A stretch of DNA of 64,000 nucleotides from Limnohabitans_A sp048020265. GTDB taxonomy: Bacteria; Pseudomonadota; Gammaproteobacteria; Burkholderiales; Burkholderiaceae_C. Shown here one piece after another: positions 18,273-25,545 of this stretch (positions within the stretch are counted from its first letter, which is position 1; each line of letters begins with the position of its first letter). A program made the translations under genes and the position numbers. The notes beneath the pieces were generated by a model. That model saw only the letters and a program-made list of their open reading frames with translations, ran no database searches and was not told the DNA's origin. Location of the stretch: assembly GCF_048020265.1 (NCBI RefSeq), contig NZ_CP171843.1, forward strand, positions 2,170,001 through 2,234,000, read 5' to 3'.

Positions 18273-18593
18273 TCACGCCTTGTTCAGCCCATGTGCCACA
18301 GCTTCGCGCAGCGCGGCATTGATGCGGGTTTGCCAGCCTTGCCCGGTGGCCTTGAAGGCTTCGAGCACATCGGCATCCACACGCATATTCAGGGTTGGGC
18401 GCTTCATGGCGGCGACGGGCCTACCTCGGCCACGCTTGATGCTGGCCTGTTGCCAATATGCGGCAACGGCGGCGGCATCGTTAGGGTCATAGGGACCATC
18501 GGTGGAGGTGTGGGCAATCGGCGCATCTTGGTCGGCTTCGCGTTTGACGCGCTCCCAATCGGTCGCTTTGGGCTTAGTGGGTATTTTGGGCAT
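18273..18593 (-). CDS. brnA: BrnA family antitoxin
   Basis: The protein has 106 residues from ATG 18593 (MPKIPTKPKATDWERV). It has the BrnA features: an N-terminal segment with DWERV that binds the toxin, and a C-terminal ribbon-helix-helix with RPTLNMRVDADVLEAFKATG followed by WQTRINAALREAV. It neutralises BrnT by direct binding, and the complex represses its own promoter. Its start overlaps the end of brnT by 20 bases, the standard toxin-first arrangement of this family. Confidence 0.92.
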   Translation of the reverse strand: MPKIPTKPKATDWERVKREADQDAPIAHTSTDGPYDPNDAAAVAAYWQQASIKRGRGRPVAAMKRPTLNMRVDADVLEAFKATGQGWQTRINAALREAVAHGLNKA

Positions 18594-18852
18594 ACAGCGT
18601 CCTTTCCTGTTTCGATGCACGGCGCAGCGATATGGCCCGCACCTCGTTGGGTTCACGCTGCACATAGACCAGCACCAACACCACGCCAGCGACTTCCACC
18701 ATGGCCACGTCCATCAGGCGGACTTCATCCCCCCGTGTGCTCTCTATCGTCAGCTTGTTGACCGCATTGAAAACCAGCTGCGCATCTGACAGTGAAAGCC
18801 CATGCTTGGCGATGTTAGCGGCGTCCTTGCGCGGGTCAAATGTGAATTGCAT
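18574..18852 (-). CDS. brnT: BrnT family ribonuclease toxin
   Basis: The protein has 92 residues and the RelE-like fold signature of BrnT: FDPRKDAANIAKHGLSLSDA at the start and AISLRRASKQERTLY near the end. The Arg/Lys and Glu residues of that last motif belong to the RNase active site in characterised BrnT. It cleaves RNA and slows growth when unopposed by BrnA. It lies directly downstream of the integrase gene, and its promoter overlaps the end of that gene. The pair probably stabilises the element. Confidence 0.92.
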   Translation of the reverse strand: MQFTFDPRKDAANIAKHGLSLSDAQLVFNAVNKLTIESTRGDEVRLMDVAMVEVAGVVLVLVYVQREPNEVRAISLRRASKQERTLYAQNTH

Positions 18853-18855
18853 GAA

Positions 18856-18891
18856 TGTATTTATTGTATGGGCATTAATTCAAAAAATCAA
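18856..18891 (-). promoter_or_regulatory. Sigma70-type promoter of brnTA
   Basis: On the minus strand a -35 TTGATT (18886-18891) and a -10 TACAAT (18863-18868) are separated by exactly 17 bases. Transcription would start near 18856, only a few bases before the brnT ATG at 18852, so the transcript would be almost leaderless. The -35 overlaps the stop codon of the integrase gene. Confidence 0.6.
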
Positions 18892-20231
18892 GCGGCCACT
18901 CTTGATGTAATGTGCACCACACTGGCGCTGGTCTCCGTCAGGAATCGGTGCAGCGTCTCCAAGGCTTCCAGCTTTTGTGGCGCGTAATCGTGCCCGTCAT
19001 AACTGACCGCTTGCACACCAGTCACGCCATGGCTCAGCAAGTGCCCGCGGATCTCCTGACTGACGCGCAGGCTGGCCAGGGCGGTTTCCACGCCAGAACG
19101 AATCCGCTTTGCCTGAAACTGCCCCACTGGCTTATCGGCTGGCAACCAATCCACCCCGGCCGCGGCATCTTTGGCCCAGTCTGCAATCGCCTTGGCGCTT
19201 ACAGGCGACTCGCCGCCATCCACGGACAAAGGGTACTCACCGGGATTCAGCTCCAGCAAGGTGTTCAAGGCTTCACGGGCGGCAGGCAGCAGCGGAATGG
19301 TGTGCAGCCTTGCCCCACGGCCTGTGCGCCCTTTGGCGTCCAGCAGAGTGATTGCGCCCTCCCCCACGTTGGACCTGACCAATTGGCGAAGCTGTTCGAT
19401 GCGCTGGCCCCCCGTCAACAGGTGCAGGCGCAACACGGCACCCCGGACACCTTGCAGCGGCTCAATGGCCTGCCAATACTGGCGCAGGTGAACGGGCATC
19501 AAAGGATTTTTGTCGGGTGCCAACTTAACGGCCACCGTCTCGGCGGCCGGATTGTGCTGCACCCCGTAGCTCTTGAAGTGCACGGGCACCTGGAGGCTCA
19601 GCTTGGATGTTCGGGCCATCTCGAAGGCGGCGCGGCAGTAGCTTCGGACCTTGCCAGCGGTGCGCTCTTTCCCGGCTTCGCTTAGGCCACGCAACAGGTC
19701 CGCCACTTGCTCAGCAGTGACCAATGCCGCTGGTGTGGCTGCCAACTTTGGAGCGCCCTCGATCAAGTGCAGTTTGAAGATCCCTCGAACCTTGGCGTGT
19801 GACGTCTTGCCCTGGCGCTCCAGCTCGTTGGCGTAATCAGTCATCAAAGCCCCAAAGGTGAATTTGGCGGCTCGCTCCTTTTCGGCTTCGGCCTGTGCCT
19901 TGGCCGCTTTTTCCTTCGCCTCCTCGGCCCTTGGGTCAATGCCTTGCTCTGCCAAGCCCCGCAGGCGGTGGGCCTCTTTCCTTGCCACGTCCAGCCCCAC
20001 AGCAGGCCACTCGCCCAGCGCACGGGTGAATAGTTTTCCCTTGACGCGCGTCTCAAACTGCCAGTACTTGCCCCCGGCCTTAGTCACCCGCAGACGAAGA
20101 CCTTTTTTGACTGAGTCCCGCAACAAGACGAATGCAACGCCATCAGCACAAACAGCGCGTTCAAGCAGGCCATGCGTCAGGTCGTGGGGGACGGTGTAAT
20201 CAATCGCAGCGGTCTTGCTCGGTCTAGCCAT
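18888..20231 (-). CDS. P4-type tyrosine recombinase/integrase
   Basis: The protein has 447 residues. Residues about 25-100 form an Arm DNA-binding domain of the DUF4102 type (GLRLRVTKAGGKYWQFE, LGEWPAVGLDVARKEA). A core-binding domain spans about 125-215 and the catalytic domain about 225-420. Visible catalytic residues are Arg in TGGQRIEQLRQL (near 277), the HTIPLL strand, the K/R-containing AKRIRSGVE box, and the nucleophilic Tyr in YDGHDYAPQK (near 416). It integrates and excises DNA at a tRNA 3' end. The displaced tRNA-Leu half lies 160 bp upstream of its start, as expected for its own attachment site. Confidence 0.95.
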   Translation of the reverse strand: MARPSKTAAIDYTVPHDLTHGLLERAVCADGVAFVLLRDSVKKGLRLRVTKAGGKYWQFETRVKGKLFTRALGEWPAVGLDVARKEAHRLRGLAEQGIDPRAEEAKEKAAKAQAEAEKERAAKFTFGALMTDYANELERQGKTSHAKVRGIFKLHLIEGAPKLAATPAALVTAEQVADLLRGLSEAGKERTAGKVRSYCRAAFEMARTSKLSLQVPVHFKSYGVQHNPAAETVAVKLAPDKNPLMPVHLRQYWQAIEPLQGVRGAVLRLHLLTGGQRIEQLRQLVRSNVGEGAITLLDAKGRTGRGARLHTIPLLPAAREALNTLLELNPGEYPLSVDGGESPVSAKAIADWAKDAAAGVDWLPADKPVGQFQAKRIRSGVETALASLRVSQEIRGHLLSHGVTGVQAVSYDGHDYAPQKLEALETLHRFLTETSASVVHITSRVAA

Positions 20232-20290
20232 GTTGGTCTCGTTTGATTTACAGACTTTTTACAGACTGAACCCTTCTATTTAAGGGAATA

Positions 20291-20376
20291 TTAATCAACA
20301 ATTATGGCTGTTATTTTTAACAGTAAAACTCGCTAATCTGTTGATTTATATTGATTATATCCACATCAATCAACAA
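20291..20376. promoter_or_regulatory. Cluster of TTGAT/ATCAA repeats upstream of the integrase
   Basis: Five copies of TTGAT or its complement occur at 20294, 20341, 20351, 20365 and 20369. The longest palindrome pairs TGTTGAT (20339-20345) with ATCAACA (20369-20375). The block is strongly AT-rich and lies between the integrase start and the attachment core, where arm-type integrase sites or an excisionase/repressor operator would be expected. Confidence 0.4.
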
Positions 20377-20393
20377 AGGCAAATGAATAAATC

Positions 20394-20452
20394 AGGGGAC
20401 TCAAAATCCCCCGCCGCAAGGCGTGCCGGTTCGAGTCCGGCCCCGGGCACCA
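20394..20452 (+). other. Attachment site: displaced 3' half of tRNA-Leu(CAA)
   Basis: The sequence holds the anticodon arm (GGGGACTCAAAATCCCC, anticodon CAA), variable arm, T arm with GGTTCGAGTCC, acceptor strand and CCA. The 5' half (acceptor 5' strand and D arm) is absent; AT-rich integrase-side DNA replaces it. It is therefore not a functional tRNA gene but the chromosomal-side copy of the crossover region. The intact tRNA should lie at the other end of the element. Confidence 0.85.
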
Positions 20453-20457
20453 GAGCA

Positions 20458-20492
20458 AAGCCGCAAGTTCTCTTAACTTGCGGCTTTTTTTT
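20458..20492 (+). terminator. Rho-independent terminator of the original tRNA-Leu gene
   Basis: A 12-bp stem, AAGCCGCAAGTT / AACTTGCGGCTT, with a 5-nt loop is followed by a run of T (20485-20492). It comes six bases after the CCA of the displaced tRNA end and would originally have ended that tRNA transcript. Confidence 0.85.
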
Positions 20493-20518
20493 GGGCGCTT
20501 CGATCGCCCGCCTCACCC

Positions 20519-20920
20519 TCAATCGATCCCCGCACTCCATCGGTCATTCCAGTTGCGCTCGATTTGCCTGCGGTCACGTTTGGTCGGGCGGCCTTGCTCG
20601 ATGCTGAGTGCGGGTTCGCGGGCCAGACGGTGTTGCTCGGCGGCTTTTTGGCGGGCCGCGATGCTTTCCGGGGTTTCGGTGTACAGCAGCTGCGCCACTG
20701 GGGCTGGGCCGCGCACACCACTGAGGCCTTGCACCACCACCGTGCGCTCCACGGCCCCTTGGCGCAAACGCACCGTGTCGCCGGGTTTGACCTCCTTGGA
20801 GGGCTTGGCATCCTGGCCATTGACCTGCACTCGGTTATTGCCGATCTCATCACTGGCCAGGCTGCGGGTTTTGTAAAAACGGGCCGCCCACAACCATTTG
20901 TCGATGCGCAAGGAATTCAT
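20519..20920 (-). CDS. hslR: Heat shock protein 15-like S4-domain RNA-binding protein
   Basis: The protein has 133 residues. The S4 domain occupies residues about 4-65 (LRIDKWLWAARFYKTRSLA, then NRVQVNGQDAKPSKEVKPGD), as in Hsp15. The tail is basic (RPTKRDRRQIERNWNDRW), also typical. Hsp15 binds free 50S subunits that carry stalled nascent chains and helps recycle them after heat stress. The start overlaps the stop of the upstream epimerase-like gene by four bases (ATGA), so the two form an operon. Confidence 0.9.
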   Translation of the reverse strand: MNSLRIDKWLWAARFYKTRSLASDEIGNNRVQVNGQDAKPSKEVKPGDTVRLRQGAVERTVVVQGLSGVRGPAPVAQLLYTETPESIAARQKAAEQHRLAREPALSIEQGRPTKRDRRQIERNWNDRWSAGID

Positions 20921-21879
20921 CGCGCCCCCGAAAACAAAGCCCCTTGCGGGCTCAAGCCGTCGCGCACGTGGGGGTAGTGCAAACGGATTTTCAACTCCCG
21001 TTTCATGCGGGTGTTGTCCAGACGCCGAGACTCGCTCATGAAGCTCAACAGCATCAAGGGCAGAGAAGTGTTGGCGTCGTGTCGCGATATGCGAGGCGGT
21101 TTGGGCAAACCATACAGGCTGGCGGCCAAGTCAAAGTAGTCGCCCATTTTCAGATCGGTGTCATCGGTCACGTTGACCACACGCTGCGGCTTGCCGCGCC
21201 ACAAAGCCACAGCGCAGGCAAGGGCCAGATCGTTGGCATGGATGTGGTTGGTGTAGACGTCTTCCTTGGCCACCAGAACGGGCGTACCTTTGAGCAAGCG
21301 CTCACGCGGCGTGCCGCCTTCGCGGTCGGGGGCGTAAATGCCGGGGATGCGCAGCACACTCACCCGCACGCCGCTGCGCCCCAGAAAACGCATCAGGTTT
21401 TCGGCATCGACACGGCGCTGGGCGCGTGGCGTGTGCGGGTTCACGGTCCGGGTTTCATGGACCCGCTGCCCGGCGCAGTCGCCATAAACCCCGGTGGTCG
21501 ATCCATAAACCAAAGCTTGCGGTGGCGTGCGCAAACGCAGGGCACGCACCAAGGCCAAACTGCGCGGATCGCGGTCCGAGCCGCCTTGGCGGTCGGTAGG
21601 CGGTGGTGCCAGATGGATCACCCGGTGCGCAATGCCCGCCAGGCGCTTCAGGCTGGCCGTATCGTCCAGATTGCCCTGCAAAGGGGTGATGCCGCAGGCC
21701 CGCAGCAACCGCACTCGCTCTGGGGATGACGTCAAGGCCATCAGGCGTACGCGCTGACTTTGCGGAGCCCCCAATTGGCCCGCCGTGCGCAGCCCCACAT
21801 CGCCGCAGCCGACGATCAAAACACGCTGGCGGCGAAAGCGGGCAGGCAGTGCGCCCAAGGGGGTTTGGTTTGAAGGCAA
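20917..21879 (-). CDS. NAD(P)-dependent epimerase/dehydratase family protein
   Basis: The protein has 320 residues from a TTG at 21879; no ATG is near and no strong ribosome site is seen, so the start is uncertain. It has a Rossmann dinucleotide motif, VLIVGCGDVGLRTAGQL (residues about 18-35), RVIHLAPPPTD, and YGSTTGVYGDCAG where the extended-SDR serine/threonine-tyrosine region sits. The overall layout resembles YeeZ-like proteins. Substrate is unknown. It is translationally coupled to hslR. Confidence 0.8.
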   Translation of the reverse strand: MPSNQTPLGALPARFRRQRVLIVGCGDVGLRTAGQLGAPQSQRVRLMALTSSPERVRLLRACGITPLQGNLDDTASLKRLAGIAHRVIHLAPPPTDRQGGSDRDPRSLALVRALRLRTPPQALVYGSTTGVYGDCAGQRVHETRTVNPHTPRAQRRVDAENLMRFLGRSGVRVSVLRIPGIYAPDREGGTPRERLLKGTPVLVAKEDVYTNHIHANDLALACAVALWRGKPQRVVNVTDDTDLKMGDYFDLAASLYGLPKPPRISRHDANTSLPLMLLSFMSESRRLDNTRMKRELKIRLHYPHVRDGLSPQGALFSGAR

Positions 21880-21926
21880 AATCAGAGGTTCCGGGTCAGA
21901 AACAAGCCCTCAAGGATACCGAAAAG

Positions 21927-22967
21927 ATGAGCTTTCAAATTTCCGTGCAGCCCAGCGGCCGCAGCTTCACCGCCGACGACAACGAAACCCTGCTGGCCGC
22001 CGGCATTCGCCAAGGCATTGGTTTGCCTTACGGCTGCAAAGACGGCGCTTGCGGTTCGTGCAAATGCAAAAAAATCTCGGGCACCGTGGTGCACGGCCCG
22101 CACCAGGCCAAAGCCCTGAGTGACGAGGAAGAAGCCCAAGGCCTGGTGCTGACCTGCTGCGCCACCGCCCAAAGCGATGTGGTGCTCGAATCGAAACAAG
22201 TCACGGCCGAAGGCGGCCTGCCCGTCAAGAAGATGCCGGTGCGCGTGGTCAGCCTGGAGAAAAAGTCGCACGACGTGATCGTGCTGAAACTTCAACTGCC
22301 CGCCAACGACGTGATGAAGTTCCACGCCGGTCAGTACATCGAGTTTTTGCTGCGCGACGGCTCGCGACGCAGCTACAGCATGGCCAACGCCCCGCACACA
22401 CTCGAGGTGGCCCCGCCCACAGTGGAACTGCACATCCGCCACATGCCCGGCGGCAAGTTCACCGACCCGGTGTTCACCACCATGAAGGAAAAAGACATCC
22501 TGCGTGCCGAAGGCCCGTACGGCAGCTTTTACCTGCGCGAAGACAGCGACAAACCCATCGTGCTGCTGGCCTCGGGCACGGGCTTTGCGCCCATCAAGGC
22601 GCTGATCGAGCACATGCAGCACCGCGGCATCACCCGCCCCGCCACGCTCTATTGGGGCGGCCGCCGCCCGGCCGACCTGTACATGGCTGACTGGATCGAA
22701 GCGCGCCTGGCTGAGATGCCAAACCTGCGCTATGTGCCTGTGATCTCGAATGCCGAAGCCGAAGACCAGTGGAGCGGCCGCACCGGCTTTGTGCACCAGG
22801 CGGTGCTGCAGGACTTCCCGGATCTGTCGGGCCACCAGGTCTATGCCTGCGGCGCGCCCATCGTGGTGGACTCGGCCAAGCGCGACTATGTGGCCCAAGG
22901 CGGTTTGCCTGAAGAAGAGTTTTATGCCGACTCGTTCACGTCTGAGGCGGACAAGGCCAAGGGCTGA
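21927..22967 (+). CDS. CDP-6-deoxy-delta-3,4-glucoseen reductase-like ferredoxin/flavin reductase
   Basis: The protein has 346 residues from ATG 21927, with AAGGA ten bases upstream. The N-terminal plant-type 2Fe-2S ferredoxin domain has cysteines near residues 37, 42 and 45 (YGCKDGACGSCKC) and in LTCCA. An FAD-binding domain follows (RSYSMANAP) and then an NAD(P)H-binding domain (VLLASGTGFAPIKALIEHM). It passes electrons from NAD(P)H through FAD to the 2Fe-2S centre. In Burkholderiales such proteins are usually labelled AscD-like, but the neighbours show no dideoxysugar pathway, so a general oxygenase or other reductase role is just as likely. A Bug receptor gene follows after 36 bp. Confidence 0.85.
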   Translation: MSFQISVQPSGRSFTADDNETLLAAGIRQGIGLPYGCKDGACGSCKCKKISGTVVHGPHQAKALSDEEEAQGLVLTCCATAQSDVVLESKQVTAEGGLPVKKMPVRVVSLEKKSHDVIVLKLQLPANDVMKFHAGQYIEFLLRDGSRRSYSMANAPHTLEVAPPTVELHIRHMPGGKFTDPVFTTMKEKDILRAEGPYGSFYLREDSDKPIVLLASGTGFAPIKALIEHMQHRGITRPATLYWGGRRPADLYMADWIEARLAEMPNLRYVPVISNAEAEDQWSGRTGFVHQAVLQDFPDLSGHQVYACGAPIVVDSAKRDYVAQGGLPEEEFYADSFTSEADKAKG

Positions 22968-23003
22968 CGTCCAGTCTGACTTGCAAATCAAATAGGACAT
23001 ACC

Positions 23004-23966
23004 ATGCAACGCCGTGATTTTTGTCTGAGCGCTTTGGCCACCAGCTTGACTGCCCCAGCGTGGGCGCAAGGCAGGCCGATCCGCATCATCGTGCCTTACG
23101 CCGCCGGCGGTCCTATCGACGTCACCGCGCGGGCCTTGGCCGAGCGGGTCAAAGACAGCTTGGGCACCGTGATCATTGAAAACCGGCCTGGTGCGGGCGG
23201 CAATCTGGGTGCCGACCTGGTGGCCAAGGCTGCGCCCGATGGCCTGACGATCGGCATCGCGGCCACGGCCACGCACGCCATCAACCCCTGGCTGTTCGCC
23301 AAGATGCCCTACGACGCCAGCCGCGACTTTGCGCCCATCACGCAAATGCTGCGGGTGCCCAATGTGCTGTTGATGAACGCCGAGACCGCACAGCGCCTGA
23401 AGGTCAACACCTTGGCCGATCTGGTGGCGTATGCCAAAGCCAATCCGGCCAAGCTGAACTTTGGTTCAGGCGGCAACGGCAGTGCCGGCCACCTGGCGGG
23501 TGAGATGTTCAAGCGGGCCGCTGGCATTTTTGCGGTGCACATCCCCTACAACGGTGGCAACCCCGCGCAGCTGGCCTTGTTGTCGGGGCAAGTCGATTTC
23601 AACTTCGACAACCTGGCCACGGCCGCAGCCAACATCAAAGCCGGCAAACTCAAGGCGTTGGCGGTCACCACCGCTCAACGCAGCAGCGCCTTGTCCGACA
23701 TCCCGGCGATGAGCGAGACGCTCAAGGATTTTGAGATCGACACCTGGTGGGGCCTGGTGGCCCCGGCAGCTACGCCGCGTGATGTGGTGGAGAGGCTGAA
23801 AAAGGCCTTTGTGGCAGCGTTGCAAACGCCCGAAACCAAAACCCGTTTCGCCCAACTGCTGGCAGAACCTGTCGGCAACACGCCTGAACAGTTTGGCGCC
23901 TTCATGAAGAAAGAGTTGGTACGCTACGAAAGCGTGGTCAAGGCCAGCGGCGCACGGGTGGACTGA
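23004..23966 (+). CDS. Bug-family tripartite tricarboxylate transporter substrate-binding protein
   Basis: The protein has 320 residues with a signal peptide of about 21 residues ending AWAQG. It has the Bug/TctC hallmarks: PIRIIVPYAAGGPIDVTAR after the signal, IIENRPGAGGNLGADLVAKAAPDG, and LNFGSGGNGSAGHLAGEMFK. It is a periplasmic binding protein for a carboxylate or other small organic ligand. No tctBA genes are adjacent, so it is an orphan receptor, as is common in Burkholderiales. It converges with the livHMGF operon across a bidirectional terminator. Confidence 0.92.
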   Translation: MQRRDFCLSALATSLTAPAWAQGRPIRIIVPYAAGGPIDVTARALAERVKDSLGTVIIENRPGAGGNLGADLVAKAAPDGLTIGIAATATHAINPWLFAKMPYDASRDFAPITQMLRVPNVLLMNAETAQRLKVNTLADLVAYAKANPAKLNFGSGGNGSAGHLAGEMFKRAAGIFAVHIPYNGGNPAQLALLSGQVDFNFDNLATAAANIKAGKLKALAVTTAQRSSALSDIPAMSETLKDFEIDTWWGLVAPAATPRDVVERLKKAFVAALQTPETKTRFAQLLAEPVGNTPEQFGAFMKKELVRYESVVKASGARVD

Positions 23967-23987
23967 GCGGGGTCTCACCCAAAGTGC

Positions 23988-24015
23988 AAAAAGCCCGGCA
24001 CGCCGGGCTTTTTGC
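23988..24015. terminator. Bidirectional rho-independent terminator
   Basis: A near-perfect stem, AAAAAGCCCGGC / GCCGGGCTTTTT, lies between the convergent Bug gene and livF. A-runs and T-runs flank it on both sides, so it can end transcription on both strands. Confidence 0.85.
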
Positions 24016-24030
24016 TGATTTGATGGTGAC

Positions 24031-24747
24031 TCACTCGCCAAGATAAGCTGCACGCACCTTGGGGTCTTCCAGCATGTCCTTGCCCACGCCGGTCATGGTG
24101 ATGAGACCGGAGTCCATCACATAACCGCGGTCTGCAATGGCCAGGGCGCGACTGGCGTTTTGCTCTACCAGCAGCACCGTGACCCCTTGGGCGTACACAT
24201 CGCGCACCACCTCGAAGATCTTGTCGACCATGATGGGCGACAAGCCCATGGACGGCTCGTCGAGCAGCAAGACTTTGGGGCGGCTCATCAGGGCGCGTCC
24301 CATGGCCAGCATTTGCTGTTCGCCACCGGACATGGTGCCCGCCAGCTGGTCCTTGCGTTCGCGCAGGCGCGGGAAGATGGTGAACATCTTCTCGATGTCG
24401 TCGGCGATGCCTGCTGCGTCTGAGCGGATGTACGCGCCCATTTGCAGGTTTTCGGTGATGGTCATGCGGGTGAACACGCCACGGCCTTCCGGCACCATGG
24501 CCAGGCCTTGCTTGACCAGGTCCCAAGGGCCCTGACCTTGGATGCTCTTGCCCAGGTACTCGATGTCACCGGCTTGCAAAGGCAAGGTGCCGGTGATGGC
24601 TTTCATGGTGGTGGTTTTGCCTGCGCCGTTGGAGCCGATCAGCGACACCAATTCGCCCTCGCGCACCTCCAGGCTCACGCCCTTCACGGCCTGAATGCCG
24701 CCGTAGCCGACCTGCAGGTCTTTGACTTTCAAAAGAACATTGGCCAT
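24031..24747 (-). CDS. livF: Branched-chain amino acid ABC transporter ATP-binding protein LivF
   Basis: The protein has 238 residues from ATG 24747, with GGAGGG upstream. It has Walker A (GSNGAGKTT), the signature GGEQQM, Walker B (VLLLDEPSMGL) and the switch His region typical of LivF. It is one of two ATPases that drive the LivHM permease. It is the last gene of the livHMGF operon; livG ends one base before its ATG. Specificity (branched-chain amino acids, amides or other) cannot be told without the binding protein, which is not in the window. Confidence 0.93.
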   Translation of the reverse strand: MANVLLKVKDLQVGYGGIQAVKGVSLEVREGELVSLIGSNGAGKTTTMKAITGTLPLQAGDIEYLGKSIQGQGPWDLVKQGLAMVPEGRGVFTRMTITENLQMGAYIRSDAAGIADDIEKMFTIFPRLRERKDQLAGTMSGGEQQMLAMGRALMSRPKVLLLDEPSMGLSPIMVDKIFEVVRDVYAQGVTVLLVEQNASRALAIADRGYVMDSGLITMTGVGKDMLEDPKVRAAYLGE

Positions 24748-24748
24748 C

Positions 24749-25534
24749 TCAGTGCCCTCCTGTGCCCAGATAGGCTTCAATCACTTTTTCGTTTTTCTGC
24801 ACTTCAGCAGGCGTGCCTTCGGCAATCTGTTTGCCATAGTCAAGCACCGTGACCCGGTCACACAAGCCCATGACCAACTTCACATCGTGCTCGATCAGCA
24901 AGATGGTGCGGTTGTCCTTGCGGATCTGATCGATCAACTCGCGCAGCTGCACTTTTTCGGTCGCGTTCATGCCGGCAGCGGGTTCGTCCAGCGCGATCAA
25001 CTGCGGGTCGGTGGCCAAAGCACGGGCAATTTCCAGGCGACGCTGGTCTCCATACGAGAGCGTGCGGGCCTTGTAGTCGGCATATTTGCCAATGCCCACA
25101 TAGTCGAGCAACTCTTGCGCACGCTTTGCAATCGCGGCTTCTTCGGCCTTGAAGCCGGGCGTGCGGAAAATCGCGCCCAGCAGACCCGAGTGGGTACGCA
25201 CATGGCGGCCCACCATCACGTTTTCGAGCGCCGTCATTTCGGCGAACAAGCGGATGTTCTGGAAGGTGCGGGCAATGCCCGCCTTCGCGACTTCATGCAC
25301 GGCCGTAGGCTGGTAGGGCTTGCCTGCCAGCTCGAAAGTGCCGCTGTCGGGCGTGTAAAGACCGGTGATCACGTTGAAGAACGTGGTCTTGCCAGCACCG
25401 TTGGGGCCAATCAGGCCATAGACCTGGCCACGTTGAATGGTCATGCCCACGTCGGTGAGGGCTTGCAGACCGCCAAATCGCTTGGAAATGCCCGAGACGT
25501 TGAGGACGGTGTCTTGGTTGGCTGTTGGATTCAT
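24749..25534 (-). CDS. livG: Branched-chain amino acid ABC transporter ATP-binding protein LivG
   Basis: The protein has 261 residues from ATG 25534, which has GGAG six bases upstream; an ATG at 25549 is less well placed. Walker A is GPNGAGKTTFFNVITG, the signature is LSYGDQRRLEIARAL, and Walker B is LIALDEPAAGMN. The LivG-specific insert with NIRLFAEMTALENVMVG and the C-terminal GTPAEVQKNEKVIEAYLG are present. It is the second ATPase of the same transporter. Confidence 0.93.
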   Translation of the reverse strand: MNPTANQDTVLNVSGISKRFGGLQALTDVGMTIQRGQVYGLIGPNGAGKTTFFNVITGLYTPDSGTFELAGKPYQPTAVHEVAKAGIARTFQNIRLFAEMTALENVMVGRHVRTHSGLLGAIFRTPGFKAEEAAIAKRAQELLDYVGIGKYADYKARTLSYGDQRRLEIARALATDPQLIALDEPAAGMNATEKVQLRELIDQIRKDNRTILLIEHDVKLVMGLCDRVTVLDYGKQIAEGTPAEVQKNEKVIEAYLGTGGH

Positions 25535-25545
25535 GTTCTGCTCCT

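Larger units (their letters stand above)
1..20452. mobile_element. Putative tRNA-Leu-integrated genomic island (right part; left end outside window)
   Basis: The right border is supported by a tyrosine integrase at 18888-20231 lying next to a displaced 3' half of a tRNA-Leu(CAA) gene at 20394-20452, which is followed by the tRNA's terminator. Cargo-like content fills the stretch to the left: a BrnTA toxin-antitoxin pair, an argH fragment, a sensor kinase/regulator pair, a giant adhesin with a glycosyltransferase, small unknown genes and an IS3-family element. No second copy of the tRNA segment is visible in the window, so the left end is either further left or lost. It is inference that everything between 1 and 18 kb belongs to the same element; it could be several nested insertions. 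Confidence 0.4.

Noticed and set aside
1..20000. Type I secretion genes for the giant protein
   Set aside because: No ABC exporter, membrane-fusion or TolC-type gene is present on either strand here; they must be elsewhere if export is type I.
20394..20452. A tRNA-Leu gene
   Set aside because: The 5' acceptor strand and D arm are missing, so it cannot fold as a tRNA; it is better read as an attachment-site remnant.
21882..23345. A 487-codon open frame on the minus strand
   Set aside because: It lies antisense to the ferredoxin-type reductase and the Bug gene, has no recognisable domain and a composition typical of antisense shadows.
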